From the NCBI GenBank assembly GCA_015657535.1, contig JADHZB010002130.1:1-57717 (forward strand): a stretch of 57,717 nucleotides of DNA. Reading direction: 5' to 3'. Origin of the DNA: Nephromyces sp. MM_2019 (Eukaryota; Apicomplexa; Aconoidasida; Nephromycida). Shown here piece by piece: positions 37,101-49,759 of this stretch (its first letter is position 1; each line of letters opens with the position of its first letter). The translations under genes and the position numbers were made by a program. The notes beneath the pieces were generated by a model that was given only the letters and a program-made list of their open reading frames with translations, was not told the DNA's origin and ran no database searches.

Positions 37101-39152
37101 TTAAGGGAGTCAGTCTCGGCTTCCTTATCCCACGAAGGGAGGGTTTATAAGTATGACTTAACTTTGCCACTGCAACGCATGTATGAAATAGTTGAAGCTA
37201 CACGAGAAAGGCTATCTAGTAAGTGCAGTTTTTGATGTGAGTAGGTAAAAGTGTGTGTGTCAGGTACTGCAGGTATATTTTTTTTCCACTCGTGTTTGTG
37301 TGAGAGGCTAAATAGTGGTTTCAAACTTTTTGTTTTGATTAGGGGGGAAATATATATATATATCCAAATTAGCTAGGTTACTATTTTATCTTTGAAGGCT
37401 ACTTCAGTCCCTATTTTTTGTTATTCTGAAAGGTTTTACGTGAAATGTTTGGTTGAAAGATTCAGAGTATTTGGTGAACTAGCAATAGATAATTACTTGG
37501 GTCATACGTCTCACTCTAGACTTGGCTGTTTAAAGCATGAAGACTCAATCATGAGTAATTGCGCATTCTATAAACACTAGGAATTTTGAAGTAGATTAAA
37601 AATTTTTTTGTAACTAATATAAGGACTTGCTCAACTTTTGCGAAATGTATGCTTTCGAGGTTTATTAGGTAAACTAATTCTATAAAAAAAACTCTTCAAA
37701 AAGCGTATCAATTTAACGATTATTTTATAGTTTATAACTGTGAATAAATCCTTTTGCACTGTGAGAAAGTCCTGCTGTCAATGTCTTTGGATAAAGACTT
37801 TCAAAGCCCTTGGTTGATCGCACCTTTTCGATTTTGATTGGGGCATCTTTATAAAGTTTTTCTGCTGCAAGAATTCTAGTTGCATCAGTTAAAATTTTTG
37901 AGCCGAAATTTTGCGTTTTTTTTCAGGCTTTTTTTCGTAGAAAATGAGTTTTCTTATTAAAAAAACAATTTTTTATTAGCACGTATTAGTGTAAATTCAG
38001 CTTTAACCCAGATTTTAGAGCTATATATTAGCATCCGTTTTTTGTGTGATACATGACATTTTTAATCGTTATTACGGTTATATAAACATAAGGATTATGT
38101 ACTGCCCTCCTGATGAACCACAATTTTTTACCATATTTACCACATAATTGGATTTTTCGTCCTTTTTTCAGTAATTTTGTCTGTGAAACTGTTGCTGCAA
38201 ACATAGAGTTGTGCAATAAAGGTACTTCACACGATATTTCTTGAGTTTCTACTGTCTTTGCTTACCAGAGTTACCTTTAAAGTATTAGCAAGCGATTCTA
38301 TACCTTATCTCTTCACGAGATTTACTTCCATAATGTATTTTTTTTGTCTTATTTTTCTCTAGCTTAAACTTGTATTGTATTTTTAAAAATGCTTTACCAA
38401 TTTTAGCTTCTTAGTTGATTGCTGCTCTTCGTGCCTAAGATTATGTCTCTATTCAATACAGATGCAGGACTTGACTCTTGCTCAGTCGGTTACGGTCATC
38501 TAGGTGACTGCAATCTTCACCTTAATGTCTTGGCCCGTGACCCGTCGCAATTTCAGAAAATAGAATCTACCTTGGAACCCTGGATCTACGAATATGTGTG
38601 CTCCATGGGTCAGTACGCAGTATCGTACTAGTGTTTCATCTTCCATTCTATTTTGCGTACGTAGTTAAGTGCAGTAGAAAAGCTTATTGTTTTTTTTGAG
38701 CCCTCTGTGCTATTGAAATTTTAATCTACTGAGATACAATGGCGCTATGCATTCTGTCTTAATTCCTATGTGTGTGTTTCCAACCTTTCAAGAGACTGCT
38801 CCTTTGAAATTGTTTGATGCCCATTATAAAAAAGCTTTTTTGTTTGTAGTTAAAAGAATGAAAAAATTGTTGAAAAAAAGCGTTTTTTAATAATATAACT
38901 AAAGGCTGCTTCACTGGCAAATTCAAACAGGCCAGGCGAATTTTTTAACCTCTTAGACGTACTTTTTACTCTGTTTCAGATGGTTCAATTTCGGCCGAGC
39001 ATGGTATTGGGCTTATTAAAGCTGATAAAATGCATATGGCAAAAAGTAAGGAATATATGCAACTTTTGAAGCGCTTCAAACTCCTTTTAGATCCTAATCG
39101 TATTTTGAACCCATACAAAATCTTGAGACCGTGGGAGGATGAAACTAACTGA
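34159..39152 (+). CDS. D2HGDH: D-2-hydroxyglutarate dehydrogenase, mitochondrial FAD enzyme
   Basis: Oxidises D-2-hydroxyglutarate to 2-oxoglutarate, passing electrons to electron-transfer flavoprotein (family knowledge). Exons: 34159-34654, 35162-35392, 36028-36144, 36643-37218, 38462-38608, 38980-39152, all in phase 1, 579 aa, somewhat longer than the usual 500-550. About residues 1-85 are Ser/Lys-rich and fit a transit peptide. The FAD-binding loop PQGGNTG/LVGGS spans the first junction (about 159-170), followed by [40 protein letters not shown] and LRKDNTG. The metal-site motif reads [11 protein letters not shown] (about 485-495), with Cys where the family has Gly; both His are kept. The third ligand lies in ISAEHGIG (about 527-534). 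The C-terminus [12 protein letters not shown] is typical. [16 protein letters not shown] is present, but the preceding Tyr-Asp-Leu-Lys of the family is replaced by QKLY at a junction. Confidence 0.95.
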
Positions 39153-39403
39153 TTTGTCATGCTTCTGACTTAAATCAATCTTCCTTTGCCATAGTTTTTT
39201 AAAAATTTTCAAATTTCATAGTTTGCAATATTTACAAGTGTTTTACCCCTCAGTCGTGCCATTTTTCATGGAAGTGCGCTTACTATCCCTTAAGTTGGCT
39301 TTTCCTACCCGTAATTATCCCAAATTTTTTATGGAATAGAGAGATAGAGGCTGTTACTATATTCATAACTTAAAAATACGTGGAGAAACTGTTTACCCTC
39401 GTT

Positions 39404-39652
39404 TTATGAAAAATCTACGATTGACAAGATCTTTCTCATCCCTAGTATGCTATGACTGGCAAGCGTTAGGCTTTTTCTGGATTTCTTTGTTTTCTTGCAT
39501 CGGCGAATTGACGAGTGGTTCGTAGTTTTTAGCACTAGTCGGATCATCTTTGGATATCTGTCAATTCGAAGCTTTGCATCTTCAACTTTTTTTGCCCCTG
39601 GATAAATCACAAAACGAGATAATCGTGGTGGCAATATTTTTTTTGCGACCAT
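39404..39652 (-). CDS. Small basic protein, 82 aa, single exon
   Basis: An intact ATG-to-TAA frame, starting MVAKKILPPRLSRFVIYPGA, with about a quarter Lys plus Arg, and a cluster RRCKKTKKSRKS. No signal peptide or membrane helix. Composition and size resemble a ribosomal or other RNA-binding protein, perhaps mitochondrial, but I cannot name a family. It converges on D2HGDH (251 bases between stops) and diverges from the membrane protein at 39802. Extra exons are possible. Confidence 0.5.
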   Translation of the reverse strand: MVAKKILPPRLSRFVIYPGAKKVEDAKLRIDRYPKMIRLVLKTTNHSSIRRCKKTKKSRKSLTLASHSILGMRKILSIVDFS

Positions 39653-39801
39653 TGCTTAGCGCTTTATAATCTGCTTAAATGGATGTTAAGCACTTTCATT
39701 TTCTGTGGAATTCTCGATTTTGGAGGTTCACTGTCATTATTTTTTTATTCTGTGCAAATTAAGCTACTTTATACTCATCAGCGTATAGAGATGATATATA
39801 A
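39653..39801. promoter_or_regulatory. Probable divergent promoter region
   Basis: A 149-base, AT-rich gap between the ATG of the small basic protein (-) and that of the membrane protein (+). It contains TATATAAAT directly before the + strand ATG. Assigned from gene order only. Confidence 0.3.
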
Positions 39802-40512
39802 ATGCAGAGAAATTTGCTTGTGGTGTATATTATTTTCAAAGTTACAGTAGCCATTACCTGTGTTGCTTTTTTTGAAACTATTGGTGGGTCAATAATATCG
39901 TTTCTGTACCTAAAAATACCTATTAGTATGAACTGCATTGACCTAAATTTTTTGGTAAGTTCTTCTGGGCTGGACTGCTATTCTTTATCAGGGGAGTGAG
40001 GAGGGAATTCTTACTGTTATTTTCATTGAGGAATCTAAGCTTTAAAGTTTTCATACCTCGATGCTGCACAGGCTTTCATATGTTCGATTATATTTTTGAT
40101 TCCTTTTGGCTATTATTAAACCTTAAACGATGGATTCCGCGCAAAATTTGAGTTGTTTAAATAGACTTAGTGGTGTAATATTAGTATCGAAAGATTTGGT
40201 ATATCGCTAGTATAAGCTTGCTATCATTTTGATTTATTTGTAATTTTCTTGTATTTATTTTAGAGCAAAATGGCTTCATACCAGTTAACGATGTATCTAT
40301 TTCCCTTTGATGAGACTGTGTGTTCGCTTTCTGCCTTAGTCCAAGCTTGCTTAATTTTGGTGGCCGTGCATTTTTATGGCTTCTTTTACTTTAATTCGAG
40401 AATGCTTTCCGGGAATATCATTTTTATTATTTTCCGACATTGGCGTTCCTACATGAACACTTTTATATTTTCCCCTTGGAATGTATTAACTTTTTCTACT
40501 GTTTTTTGTTAA
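39802..40512 (+). CDS. Small membrane protein, about 133 aa, two exons
   Basis: Exon 1, 39802-39954, starts MQRNLLVVYIIFKVTVAITC and ends at the strong donor gtaagt in phase 0. Exon 2, 40264-40512, follows acceptor tttattttag and reads in phase 0 to a TAA. Hydrophobic segments: IIFKVTVAITCVAFF, SIISFLYL, ALVQACLILVAVHFYGFFYF, and a Phe-rich C-terminal stretch. Family unknown. The stop at 40510-40512 may not be the true end: a further membrane-type exon lies at 40899-41013, reachable through a TTTTTT/gttaag donor and a very short exon near 40730. Confidence 0.5.
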
Positions 40513-40898
40513 GTAGAGAAACAGGCATTGACTTCAAGTTAGTCAATCTCAGGTATCTGTTTACTACTATGTCTTAGGTTTTATGCACCTGGTCTTATTT
40601 TTGATATATTTCATACTAAATATATATTCACAACGATACTGCTATTCTAAAATTCGATAAATTTTTATCTTATGTCTTTTTCTCTTTAAAATTATTATGT
40701 TTTGCATTATATTTTCTTTTTTTTAAGCTGGCAAGAAGTATCTCCAATTACATAAAATCTTGCAACAAGACCGTACTAGCTCTAAATTCATAAAGTTTTT
40801 CTGTTTTAAGCTTTAATGAGTTATCTATTCTCCTTCGGAAGCTAGAATAAACCAAATTATGTAGAAATGTATTAATGTGGCACCCCTGAAGCTTTTAG

Positions 40899-41013
40899 GA
40901 TTCTAGGTCTTATGGAAGGTCTAGGAGGTGGAAAAGCTTTGCTTCTTTGGGATTCGTCCCTATTTTATATTTTAAGTATGATCTTTTTACATTGGACTCA
41001 AGGAGCTGGCGAC
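40899..41013 (+). CDS. Unassigned membrane-type exon
   Basis: Between acceptor gcttttag and the perfect donor gtaagt, one frame (phase 2 in, phase 0 out) is open and reads ILGLMEGLGGGKALLLWDSS followed by a hydrophobic FYILSMIFLHW. It probably belongs to the membrane protein gene starting at 39802. The link needs a donor near 40507 and a 10-base exon at about 40730, which is speculative. Another frame is also open here, so the coding frame is not certain. Confidence 0.4.
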
Positions 41014-41844
41014 GTAAGTAACGTCAATGGAGATATATAAGCGTCACAGCTTGAAAATTAAGTTTTGGAAAAATCATAGGGACTCATTGCTTAACACCGG
41101 AAGGTGCTAAGCCAGACAGTGGAGATATAAACCCTTATTTTACCCGAGTTAATGTTATATACTGACGTTCAAGTAGCAGATAGCTACGTCCACGAGTTTT
41201 ACTGCAATGTGAAGCATATTTTTTAAGTCTTATGTGTCGGCACTATGATTTCGCCGGTTTTAATACTAAGAGCAAGTTAATCATGTGCCTCTGAAAGCTT
41301 TTAGTTCATGTAAGGGCTGTAAATCTTTGGAAAACTATCGCTATAAAATGAATTTTTCAAAAAGGCTCTTCTGTGCGTCCATATAGAAGCCTTTTTATTA
41401 TTTCTCAAGGAATTAAAGGCTATGATTTAGCTAAATTCGCGGTAATTTTTGGCGGACACCATAGGCCTGCAGCCATTTCTGTCAGCCCTGCATACTGGGT
41501 TCGTAAATGCTTAGATCAGTTTAATAACATTGACCTCACCTCTTGAACTCGTAAATTTCGGCGGCATTCTTATAAATCTTGAGCTGGTCATGCCGTCAAA
41601 GAGTTCATTGCTGCTTCAGTGATAAAGTTAGTCCAAGAAAACATATATTTCATTGCTGCAGTATGCTTCGCTGTAAAGCGAATTATCGCACTGTCTAAAA
41701 AAGTTTTTACAAGAATGGCTGTAGCGCGGGAATCATATTTTCTGTTTATTTAGAATTTTGCCAAGATTATTTCCCCAAAGCTCTCCCATGCCGAATCGCA
41801 TGGCGAACCGCATTTTCTTAAGCTATAAGAGTTCTCATGACTGC
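41014..41844. other. Spacer between convergent genes
   Basis: About 830 bases between the last + strand membrane-type exon and the stop of the - strand C2-like gene. I see no exon with coherent splice signals and no repeat. Possible short terminal exons of the + strand gene (after acceptors near 41045 and 41075) give immediate stops. Confidence 0.4.
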
Positions 41845-44800
41845 TTATAGTGATGGTAATTTCAAAGCGTCAAAGCTGGTGTTTTCCCATGCTTTCTGGT
41901 AATGAATTTTTATATATGATAAATTTCCTTCATTGTAGTTCTTTTGCCACTTTTCAAATCCCTGTAAAGTAGCAGAGTTTATTTATTATTTTTCGGCTTT
42001 TCGGATTTTTGCAGGAATAAGCTTTAGAGCTTGTTATCTGCTTGCCTCATGCACACTATACTATTTCTAGCTCGTTACGTGAGAATTTTTTACCTTATTT
42101 CCTCCTTGCAACTTGTAGAACATTATTGTGTGATAAAGGTTATCGCGCTCTTTCTCAGATGCTAGCTCGAGTAAAATACAACTTTGGCTATTTCCTCCGC
42201 TAAAAGGACATGATCCACAATGCAATAAATTCAATATTCTTTCCGCGCTGAAAAAGTTACTAGACATGCTAACTAACAGGTGCAGGCTCGTTCAAAAAAG
42301 CCTAATTTATTTTTTATGCTTAAAGTTCGACGATTTCCATTTCCATATAAGCGAGGTCATATTTGGAATACGCGTTTCTACGCTTTTTTCTCTTTTTTAC
42401 TATATTTAAATTTTTTTGGATTAAAGCGAGTTATGATTTTTGTGCCTGTAATTTCGTATTCTATGCCGCCTTGAAAGGATACTCTAATATTTTGTTGGCA
42501 GGCTTATCATTTATAAAATGGCAACGGAAATCACGAAACATAGTAACTTTTCACCTTTTTATAAACATTGTCATGGCGTATCCTCTCTTTGATTCTGAAA
42601 AAATGCTATTCTTTTCACGAGAGATGAATATTTTGGGCCATTCAAAGCTGATTTGATTGCCCTGCATGTCACCACCCTCCGATAGTGTAATACCCTGTAA
42701 GCAATCCCTAGGCTGAATTATCGAACTGTAAGGTAAGAGTCTCACTGCTTTAACTTAAAAACAACGAATATTATTAACTGGGGAGATTTTTGATTTTTTT
42801 TATTAAAGCTTACTAGGCGAGTTAGATACATGTTGCTTTGCAGGACTGGAAAATCATTCATTGCGTCGTCTGCTGCTAAGGTCAATAAAGGCTCTCCGTT
42901 TGCTTGGCGTTGTACGTATCCGCTTAGTTTGACTTCAAGGACTACCTTGCTCTAATTTTCAATCAAAGCCATCGAAAGCACAGCTGTGATTAAATAGATG
43001 AATTTCTATAATAAATGACAAATAATTCAAAGCATTTTTCAGTTTTAGTATCCATAGTTTCCGAGCATCAACCTGCCTTGGCAAAGAATATCTTTTCAGA
43101 AAGGCACAATTTTAAGTGGATAGGAAAAATTCCAGCACTTAAAGCGAATATAAATTGACGAAGCCCCTTTTCTCACAATTCTTGCTTTGTGGGCTAAGCT
43201 ATGAAGTAGGAAGATATAACGGAAATATATTTGTACTTTTATTTTCCCTCATAAAAGAAGGATCATTAGTGGTACTATCATATCATGAATACTCCAAGCC
43301 CTATAGTTTATACTATAATACGTTCAATAAATACCCGAAGTAAGTTTTTTAGCATAGAATATGCTGTTTGATCGTTAATAGCAACAACTCCTCTAGTTGC
43401 CACTGAGTATACCAAGGTCTCTTTCTTTTGCTCAACTTTTTTACGAGTTGCCCGGGCTTGAATATAGCTGCCAACCTGTTTTGTTTAGACATATCAAACA
43501 GTATTCAGCGAAATATAATTGTGTGTGCTACACGTAGAAATAGCTATAGGCACCCATTAAATTACGGATATACACTTAGTTGTAAACTTTATATATCTTT
43601 GCCTATACCAACTCATAAAAAATTAATAGCGTATAAATGCATAGCTGCTTTACGTTAATATTCTTTGCGATATCTCATCATTAGCGAAATAGTTACCATG
43701 GAATCTTGGAGGGTAAACCTTGCACCTTCACTGGTGGGCGTCGCCGGGAAAATGGGGTTTTTACCAGGGTACAGAGAAACATACCATTTAATGCCCTTTA
43801 TCGGGGCTGCAGTCAGGTCTTTTGAAACGTCTACAACGCGGACTATGCCACCTACAGAGAAGATATGATGAATGCAACATCAGCAACAACAGTTCTTGGA
43901 AAGGGTAATACTCACAATTATTTCTTTTGAAGTAGCTTATAAAGAATGACTATCTTTGAAAAAAAGCAAGAAATTGCTGTAGTGCTATGTATACTGCAAA
44001 TTTGTTTGCCGATATTGAGATAGAGATACATAGTCTTACCACTGTGTAGGCTGCCAACAATATTGATCGGATACCAAGTACTGCTTGTCACATCCCGTGG
44101 TGCTGACGATGCATTTCCCATCAGAAAACCTTTTGAAGTATCTTCTTCGCCAAAATATTGCACTTTCTGGAAAAAATTTATTCACCTTAGTTTAGTTTCC
44201 TACAATTCGACATCTGTTTTTTATAGCTATAGTTAAATGGCAGACTAGAGTCAGCTAAAATAAAGATTCACTGTAACGTTGCACGACTGAATGAGGAAGT
44301 TTTTCCAATTCGTAAGTTTTATCACAAAAGTTCAAGAGTGATTTTGCTACATTCTTTTTTTCCAAACATTCTTTAAGCCTCTGAATTCCTCTAAAGTTTA
44401 GAAACTGGCATTAGAGAAGTGATTGCACAAACAACCTCAAGTTCCATGCTGCTGTTTTAGTTGTAGGATTTCTAAGTTTCAGAAGACTACATAATTGCAC
44501 ATGCATTCGGTGCCATTACTTGAAACGCATACCATGCTATAGTTGTTACCCTTGTAGTCCTGCCTTAATCAGTCAACACCAAAGCATTAGACATGTTCAA
44601 GAAGCTTAGATAACAATGACCTATTTTAAATAACTTCAGCGCTCGTTGCTATTTCTTGTAGCAAAAAAGAAACCAGTGCTTGTTTGCCCTATGAAGTGGG
44701 ACAACTCTTCACGACGATCATGCAGACTAGCAGCAGTGAGCGACCAACACTATTAGCGACCTTCCAAGTGAGTGTCACCAGTAACAGCGTGCGTCTTCTT

Positions 44801-47281
44801 GCTCACTTGCTATTTGCTACTACACCGAATAAATTAAAAAGAAGCAAACGTTTTCCATCTTTTTCTGATCAAACGTGGAAAAAAAATAATAACTTATAAA
44901 GCATACTCTTCGTTTGGCACCAATATTCGCAAATAGTTTCTTGCACTTATCCTCTCAATTAAAAAGAGCAAATAAACTTGAATACCTTCTGCGGCCTGGC
45001 CTCTGGGAGTTTATCCTCATTTTTATCCGCTGGCGACACACTTATTTTCCTGAGGAGTATAGAGCTTTTTTTTTCCAATTTGAAAGCAAGCATGTAAGTA
45101 TTCAATGTGAAATATCTATCTCGCCGGCTTAATATCGGGATATTTCATAAAGACCCTGGGTCAATCCGAAACTGCTTACATGCAATATATGCAATTTGGC
45201 ATTTGAAGTAGGAGTTAAGAAATGAAGTGCAATATGGCTACTTTTTTATGCAAGTGACTCTAACGGTCAAGTTAGACTCTTAGCAATTAGGCAGAGCATA
45301 CCGGTACTTGCAAGATATGAAGTTGTCTCACTGCATAAACTTACTAGTAAAATTTTGTTCAAATGCAAACAGCCTCCCCGTAGGCCGTTTTCACAAGTCT
45401 AAAGCAGCATTTGTCTAGTCCTAAAATGCAATGGTGTTCGTACTGCGGTATTATTCAAGCAGCATGTTAGAGAGATCGAAAAAGGGATAATACTGGTAAA
45501 GCGATACTAATTTTGGAGAGTTGGAATGATTTCAGCAAGTGGCCTAAAGTGGGAGTGTTTTGGCTTGATCTTGCTTAGTAGCATTATAATTACCGGCTGG
45601 CTTTATTGAGATTTCGCACGCTACCTGCTATCAAGGTCCTCCGGAATGTTGTCAATTTGATCCTTGCTGCGAGATCTCGGGTACTGGGACCCGACGGTGC
45701 TTATCCCCGGTAGTGCTTCAAGTATTTTTTCGGCAAAAAGGCTCGCCTCTTCGTCAGAATTGAAATTAAGTAAAACGCTAGGGTTGGCGAAGCTTTTAAT
45801 GATTAACGTTACCCTCTGCAGACGTGATACAAAGCAAAGGTAAGGCAATGAAATAGCTCAACATTTGATTCCAGATATGATCTTCAATTTTTTTCAGAAA
45901 TATCTTGCTACTTGAGCGCTTTTTCATCCCTTTGTATATGGCGGAACTTGCTATGTGGAGTACACCTAGTACACCTTGTAAGCATAGAGTTTACTAATGC
46001 TGTGCGTTTAGTAAAGTAATGTGGCAATGAGGTGTGTAAAGGCATCAGATCCAGCATCACTCCTTGAATTTTTGCAAAATTTGTCAAAATTCACTTTTAT
46101 ATTTCATTTTTGCTTGTGCATCCGCACGATTTGTCATTTTAATAAAAATGGAATTGCGTAGCGTTTGTGTGAGTTGCCTCTATACACCACATCTATCGTA
46201 ACTTGAAACGGTATGATCTTTACATTTGTACTAACTCATTTAAAATGAAAAATCCTGTTTGTAATAAAATTTCCCTATGGAATTTTATTCGATGCATTCA
46301 GATATTTATTTATAGCAAAGGCCTGCTAAATAACTAGCAATGCCGTGCTTACCCGATACTGTTTTTCCATGCGAGTAACGCAAGCTAAATTGACATCTTG
46401 TAGCCTCTGCTGTCCATGAGAGTCAAAGACAGATATATGTGGATTTGGGAACCGACTTATTCTCATATTGTAATAATGTCTAGCATTACCCCAGTTATAA
46501 TATATCCTAAAGTTGCTTTCTGAATTAGCTTGTGCTAGTCCAGGGATGCAATTTCTCATTCCTCTTTCGTCAGTAAATGTTTCTAAAGTGACATTGCATG
46601 CAGTGCTAGCTTCGTTAGCCCATTTTGGTATGATGAGCTGCAGCGGAACAAATGTACCAAAACTACTATATTATTTTTTGGCACTTTTTCATAAGTATAA
46701 CTCTAGAAGGACAGGTTTTTATGCCGCAGCATGCATTAAAATGGCTGGTTTCTACACAAACTTAAAAATTGAGGCGCGCATGTAGCTGTCATCCTAAACT
46801 TTTAGAATGTTAAGCAAAACTAAAGGGCTGGCATTTTACGACAAAACATAAGAAAGAAAAGCGTTCTCAAGTCGCAGTTGGTTTCTCACATTCCCAAAAT
46901 ATGAAATCATAGTTGCAAGCTATAGAATTGCACCTAGGTAACCACGCCATATAATAACTGTGAAGTTGGGTGGTAACATGAAATCAAACACACTGGCTTT
47001 ATACTTTTTGAAAGTTATGGGGACTGAAGATTTTATCAGACATGACCAATTTAAAAACTGTGGTCCTTCACTTAAGTAGTCAAGGTTATTGATTTAACTT
47101 CCTAAGTATCCTCATTCGTACTGTTCGCTACGAATTGCAACACTATGATGCGCACCTCCTTCCATGTGACTCTGTGCGACTGCGCTAGAACCATCGTGAG
47201 AATCTAACTGCGACTTCCGCTTTAAAAATAGTACTTCCTCATGCAACCAGTCTACCATCCCGGAAGGAGCATCAGAAAGAA
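41845..47281 (-). CDS. Multi-exon protein with C2-like and PH-like segments
   Basis: Not named. Coding order: 47281-47156, 46957-46934, 46637-46353, 45815-45625, 45040-44986, (gap), 44166-44040, 43851-43697, 42951-42814, 42712-42555, 42286-42094, 41961-41845. From 46637 to 44986 phases are 0-0-2-0; from 44166 to the stop they are 0-1-0-0-2-0, all consistent. Exons at 47281 and 46957 are phase-compatible with each other but not with 46637, so a small exon is missing there, and another at 44.2-44.9 kb. The 43851/42951 pair reads GGIVRVVDVSKDLTAAPIKG...FTLQDSM|..VVLEVKLSGYV, like the beta strands of a C2 domain. The 46637/45815 pair (WGNARHYYNMRISRFPNPHI...VLLNFNSDEEASLFAEKILE) and the 42.3-kb exon (ILLELASEKERDNLYHTIMF) look PH-like. 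At least 473 residues. A membrane or lipid-binding role is inference. Confidence 0.65.
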
Positions 47282-49759
47282 CTGCGCCCATTCCTTAATC
47301 ATGAGTTTTTCTCTTTCACGGCAGGAACTGGACATGCAAAATGTGGGAATAGACCAGAAAAAGGATTACTGAAGCTTCTACTGGTTTTACAGTCTATTCA
47401 TTTGGAGCAGTTTCGCCACTTTTTTGGGCGGAAAGAAATGTTTAATAATTACCATTAACCAAAGAAAAGACGTATAACAATTGAAGGGTCAAAATTGTAC
47501 AGCGATTTTTTCCCGTATTGTCGCTGCGCCTATACCAGCGGATAGCGTTAATATACATAGCGTGCCACCTTGATTAAATATAGTAAAGAAAAAAAAACTT
47601 AGGGTGTGGCCAATAAAATGGTACGCGCATAGGCATTAACGGTAGCTTGGACTCCGAAAATCTGCCAGGGCTCACCCCATGGCATGGGAGTAGGGTGCAC
47701 AAGAGTAGCTACTCTAAGATGAAACCCTCGTGAAACTATAATTGGCAAGTTTTGGAGTTTTTATTCGAATATCTGCTTTTTTGTTAGCCATTGTGAGAAT
47801 CAGAGTCACACGATGGTCAGAGATATGTAGAGCTCATGTTATTTTGAAGCACCATTGCTACAGCAGCTCTTTTTTCCGTATATCCCTTACTTCATGCCTT
47901 TTTGTTTGATACCTAACCATCAACAAAATTTTATCTGCCTAGCAAGAATTGATTTTTAAATAATTAGCTATGCAAATGAAAGCTGCTGCTGAAAGCATTT
48001 TTCAACGCACAAAATTAGCCGTGTTCGGCTTGCCGTCTTGATAGCTAATCTCCATGTGCTCCGCGCATCAGATGCAGCTTTTTTATTTTGGTACTACTCC
48101 AGCAATACAGTGAATTGAAAATTTTTATATGTAACTTCGAGCCATCGCCAAATTGCCTACGCTAAAGGAGGCCTGAAACGAAAACCAGCCATCTAGCTAC
48201 GGTAAAAAGAGTACATTGTCCTTTTTCTCAGTTAGAATCCGGCCCAAGTCAATTTTTTCAAGTATAAACGCAAGTCATAACTTTGTTGCTTAAATTAAGG
48301 CTCAAAATGTGCTAGGAAGGTGAGCTTTTGTTTTAAATCGACGATTGAAGTCAATACATAACCTTCAAAAAAACTTTCGTAGTTGGTTCATATTAAAGCG
48401 AGTCATGTAACGACAAGAGCACGACCTTCTCGAAGGGAACTTTTCGCAGAAAAAAAGATTTAATGGCTCCCCAGATTTGTGGACTATATCACATTCGAGA
48501 CTACATAGGATTCTTCACATTGTGTCTTCCTCAATAAATGATGGAAACATTTTGCTATAAGCTTGCATAACCATTTATGGCTGCTAAAGTAGGCACATAG
48601 TCCAGGGAACTGGGGCACTTTCAAAGCGAATAGACATTCTTTTTTTTTGAGCTTTAATACAGTCTTAACATATCTATGGCCCCAATTTATCAGAGAAAAT
48701 AGTATACAATTCAGGCTACGAAGCTTTCTTTAAAAGTCAAGGTAGCTCTTACTATTTACCTGATAGTCCCAAAAGCCATTGAAACTACATATTATAGATG
48801 CTCACGGCTTATAGTGTATCGTGTGGAAGTCAGAGAATCAATATGAGCGTTTTCGAGATTTATGATGAAACAACTAACGATGAAATGCCATATAAGAATT
48901 TTTTTTTAACATGGCAGTGGTACACAGATTATTTTGCGTATACCTCTAATCCGGATGAACATCAGAACCTTTTAACAGTATCTTACAAAAGAGCAATATC
49001 TTCAAAGTTTAGCCACTGGAAAAGTTAGCTATTCATTGCATTATTTGACAAAGTGATCACTTCGCTTTAACTTGACCATATTTTGCGAATAGATTTTATC
49101 TTACTGGTTACATGGCGGTTTATTAGCTAATGAAAAGTGAAAATGGATAAACTTTGCTGCTAGTCACCAAGTTCACTATCCAAAGCTCAGTGAAAACGCT
49201 TTTTTGGAAGCCAGTTCTAGTATCATTTACCTCAGGGTCCTTTACCCTACTAGTACGACAAGCTCGCTACCTCGTCTGAATAACCCAGCATTCCCCATCA
49301 CCCTCTTATTCTGATACGTGAAGCACTGACAGACTGCAGCTAATAATGATTGCCTATATCGGCTGGGCGCGTAACCATACATTAACTTTGCTACGTAGTC
49401 GTACATATACTGTGTGCTGCCTCATATAGTCCATTATGGACTGATCTTCATAGCGGTACGTGCCACGAAAGTCCTTCAGCTTCACATTCCTTTGCGCGCC
49501 GGTTCGCTTTCCATGAGCTCGATATTATCATAATTCCGATTGTTGAATACTCAAACTACAACAGCCTTACAAGCGCTTCCTAAGCCACGTTTTGTATGCA
49601 AATAACAGTCTTCCAGAGATTGGCTGTCGTATACTCGTGTACTTTCGCAGACATCTCATCTGCATCTACTGTCACAAGGCACTGTATTCTTCCTTTTTTC
49701 TCCGTTGTCGCTGTTACACCTCTTTTTAAGCAGATTGAAAGTTAACGCAATTATACAAT
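47282..49759. other. 5' region of the C2/PH-like gene and Hsp110 upstream region
   Basis: Probably holds the missing 5' exons of the - strand gene at 41845-47281. One good candidate is 48077-48007 (- strand, phase 1 to 0, reads ASDARSTWRLAIKTASRTRL), and a weaker one lies near 47670. A 76-codon + strand ORF at 48798-49028 (contains VFEIYDETTNDEMPYKNFF) is open but has no supporting signals. The Hsp110 promoter should lie in the last few hundred bases. Confidence 0.4.

Noticed and set aside
42363..42656. 97-codon Phe-rich + strand ORF
   Set aside because: Overlaps two - strand exons (42712-42555 and 42286-42094) that join neighbours in phase; the Phe-rich reading is the shadow of Lys/Glu codons.
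48145..48260. - strand stretch reading ILEKIDLGRILTEKKDNVLF
   Set aside because: It looks coding, but an in-frame TGA lies upstream with no AG acceptor between, so it cannot start as an exon; left unassigned.
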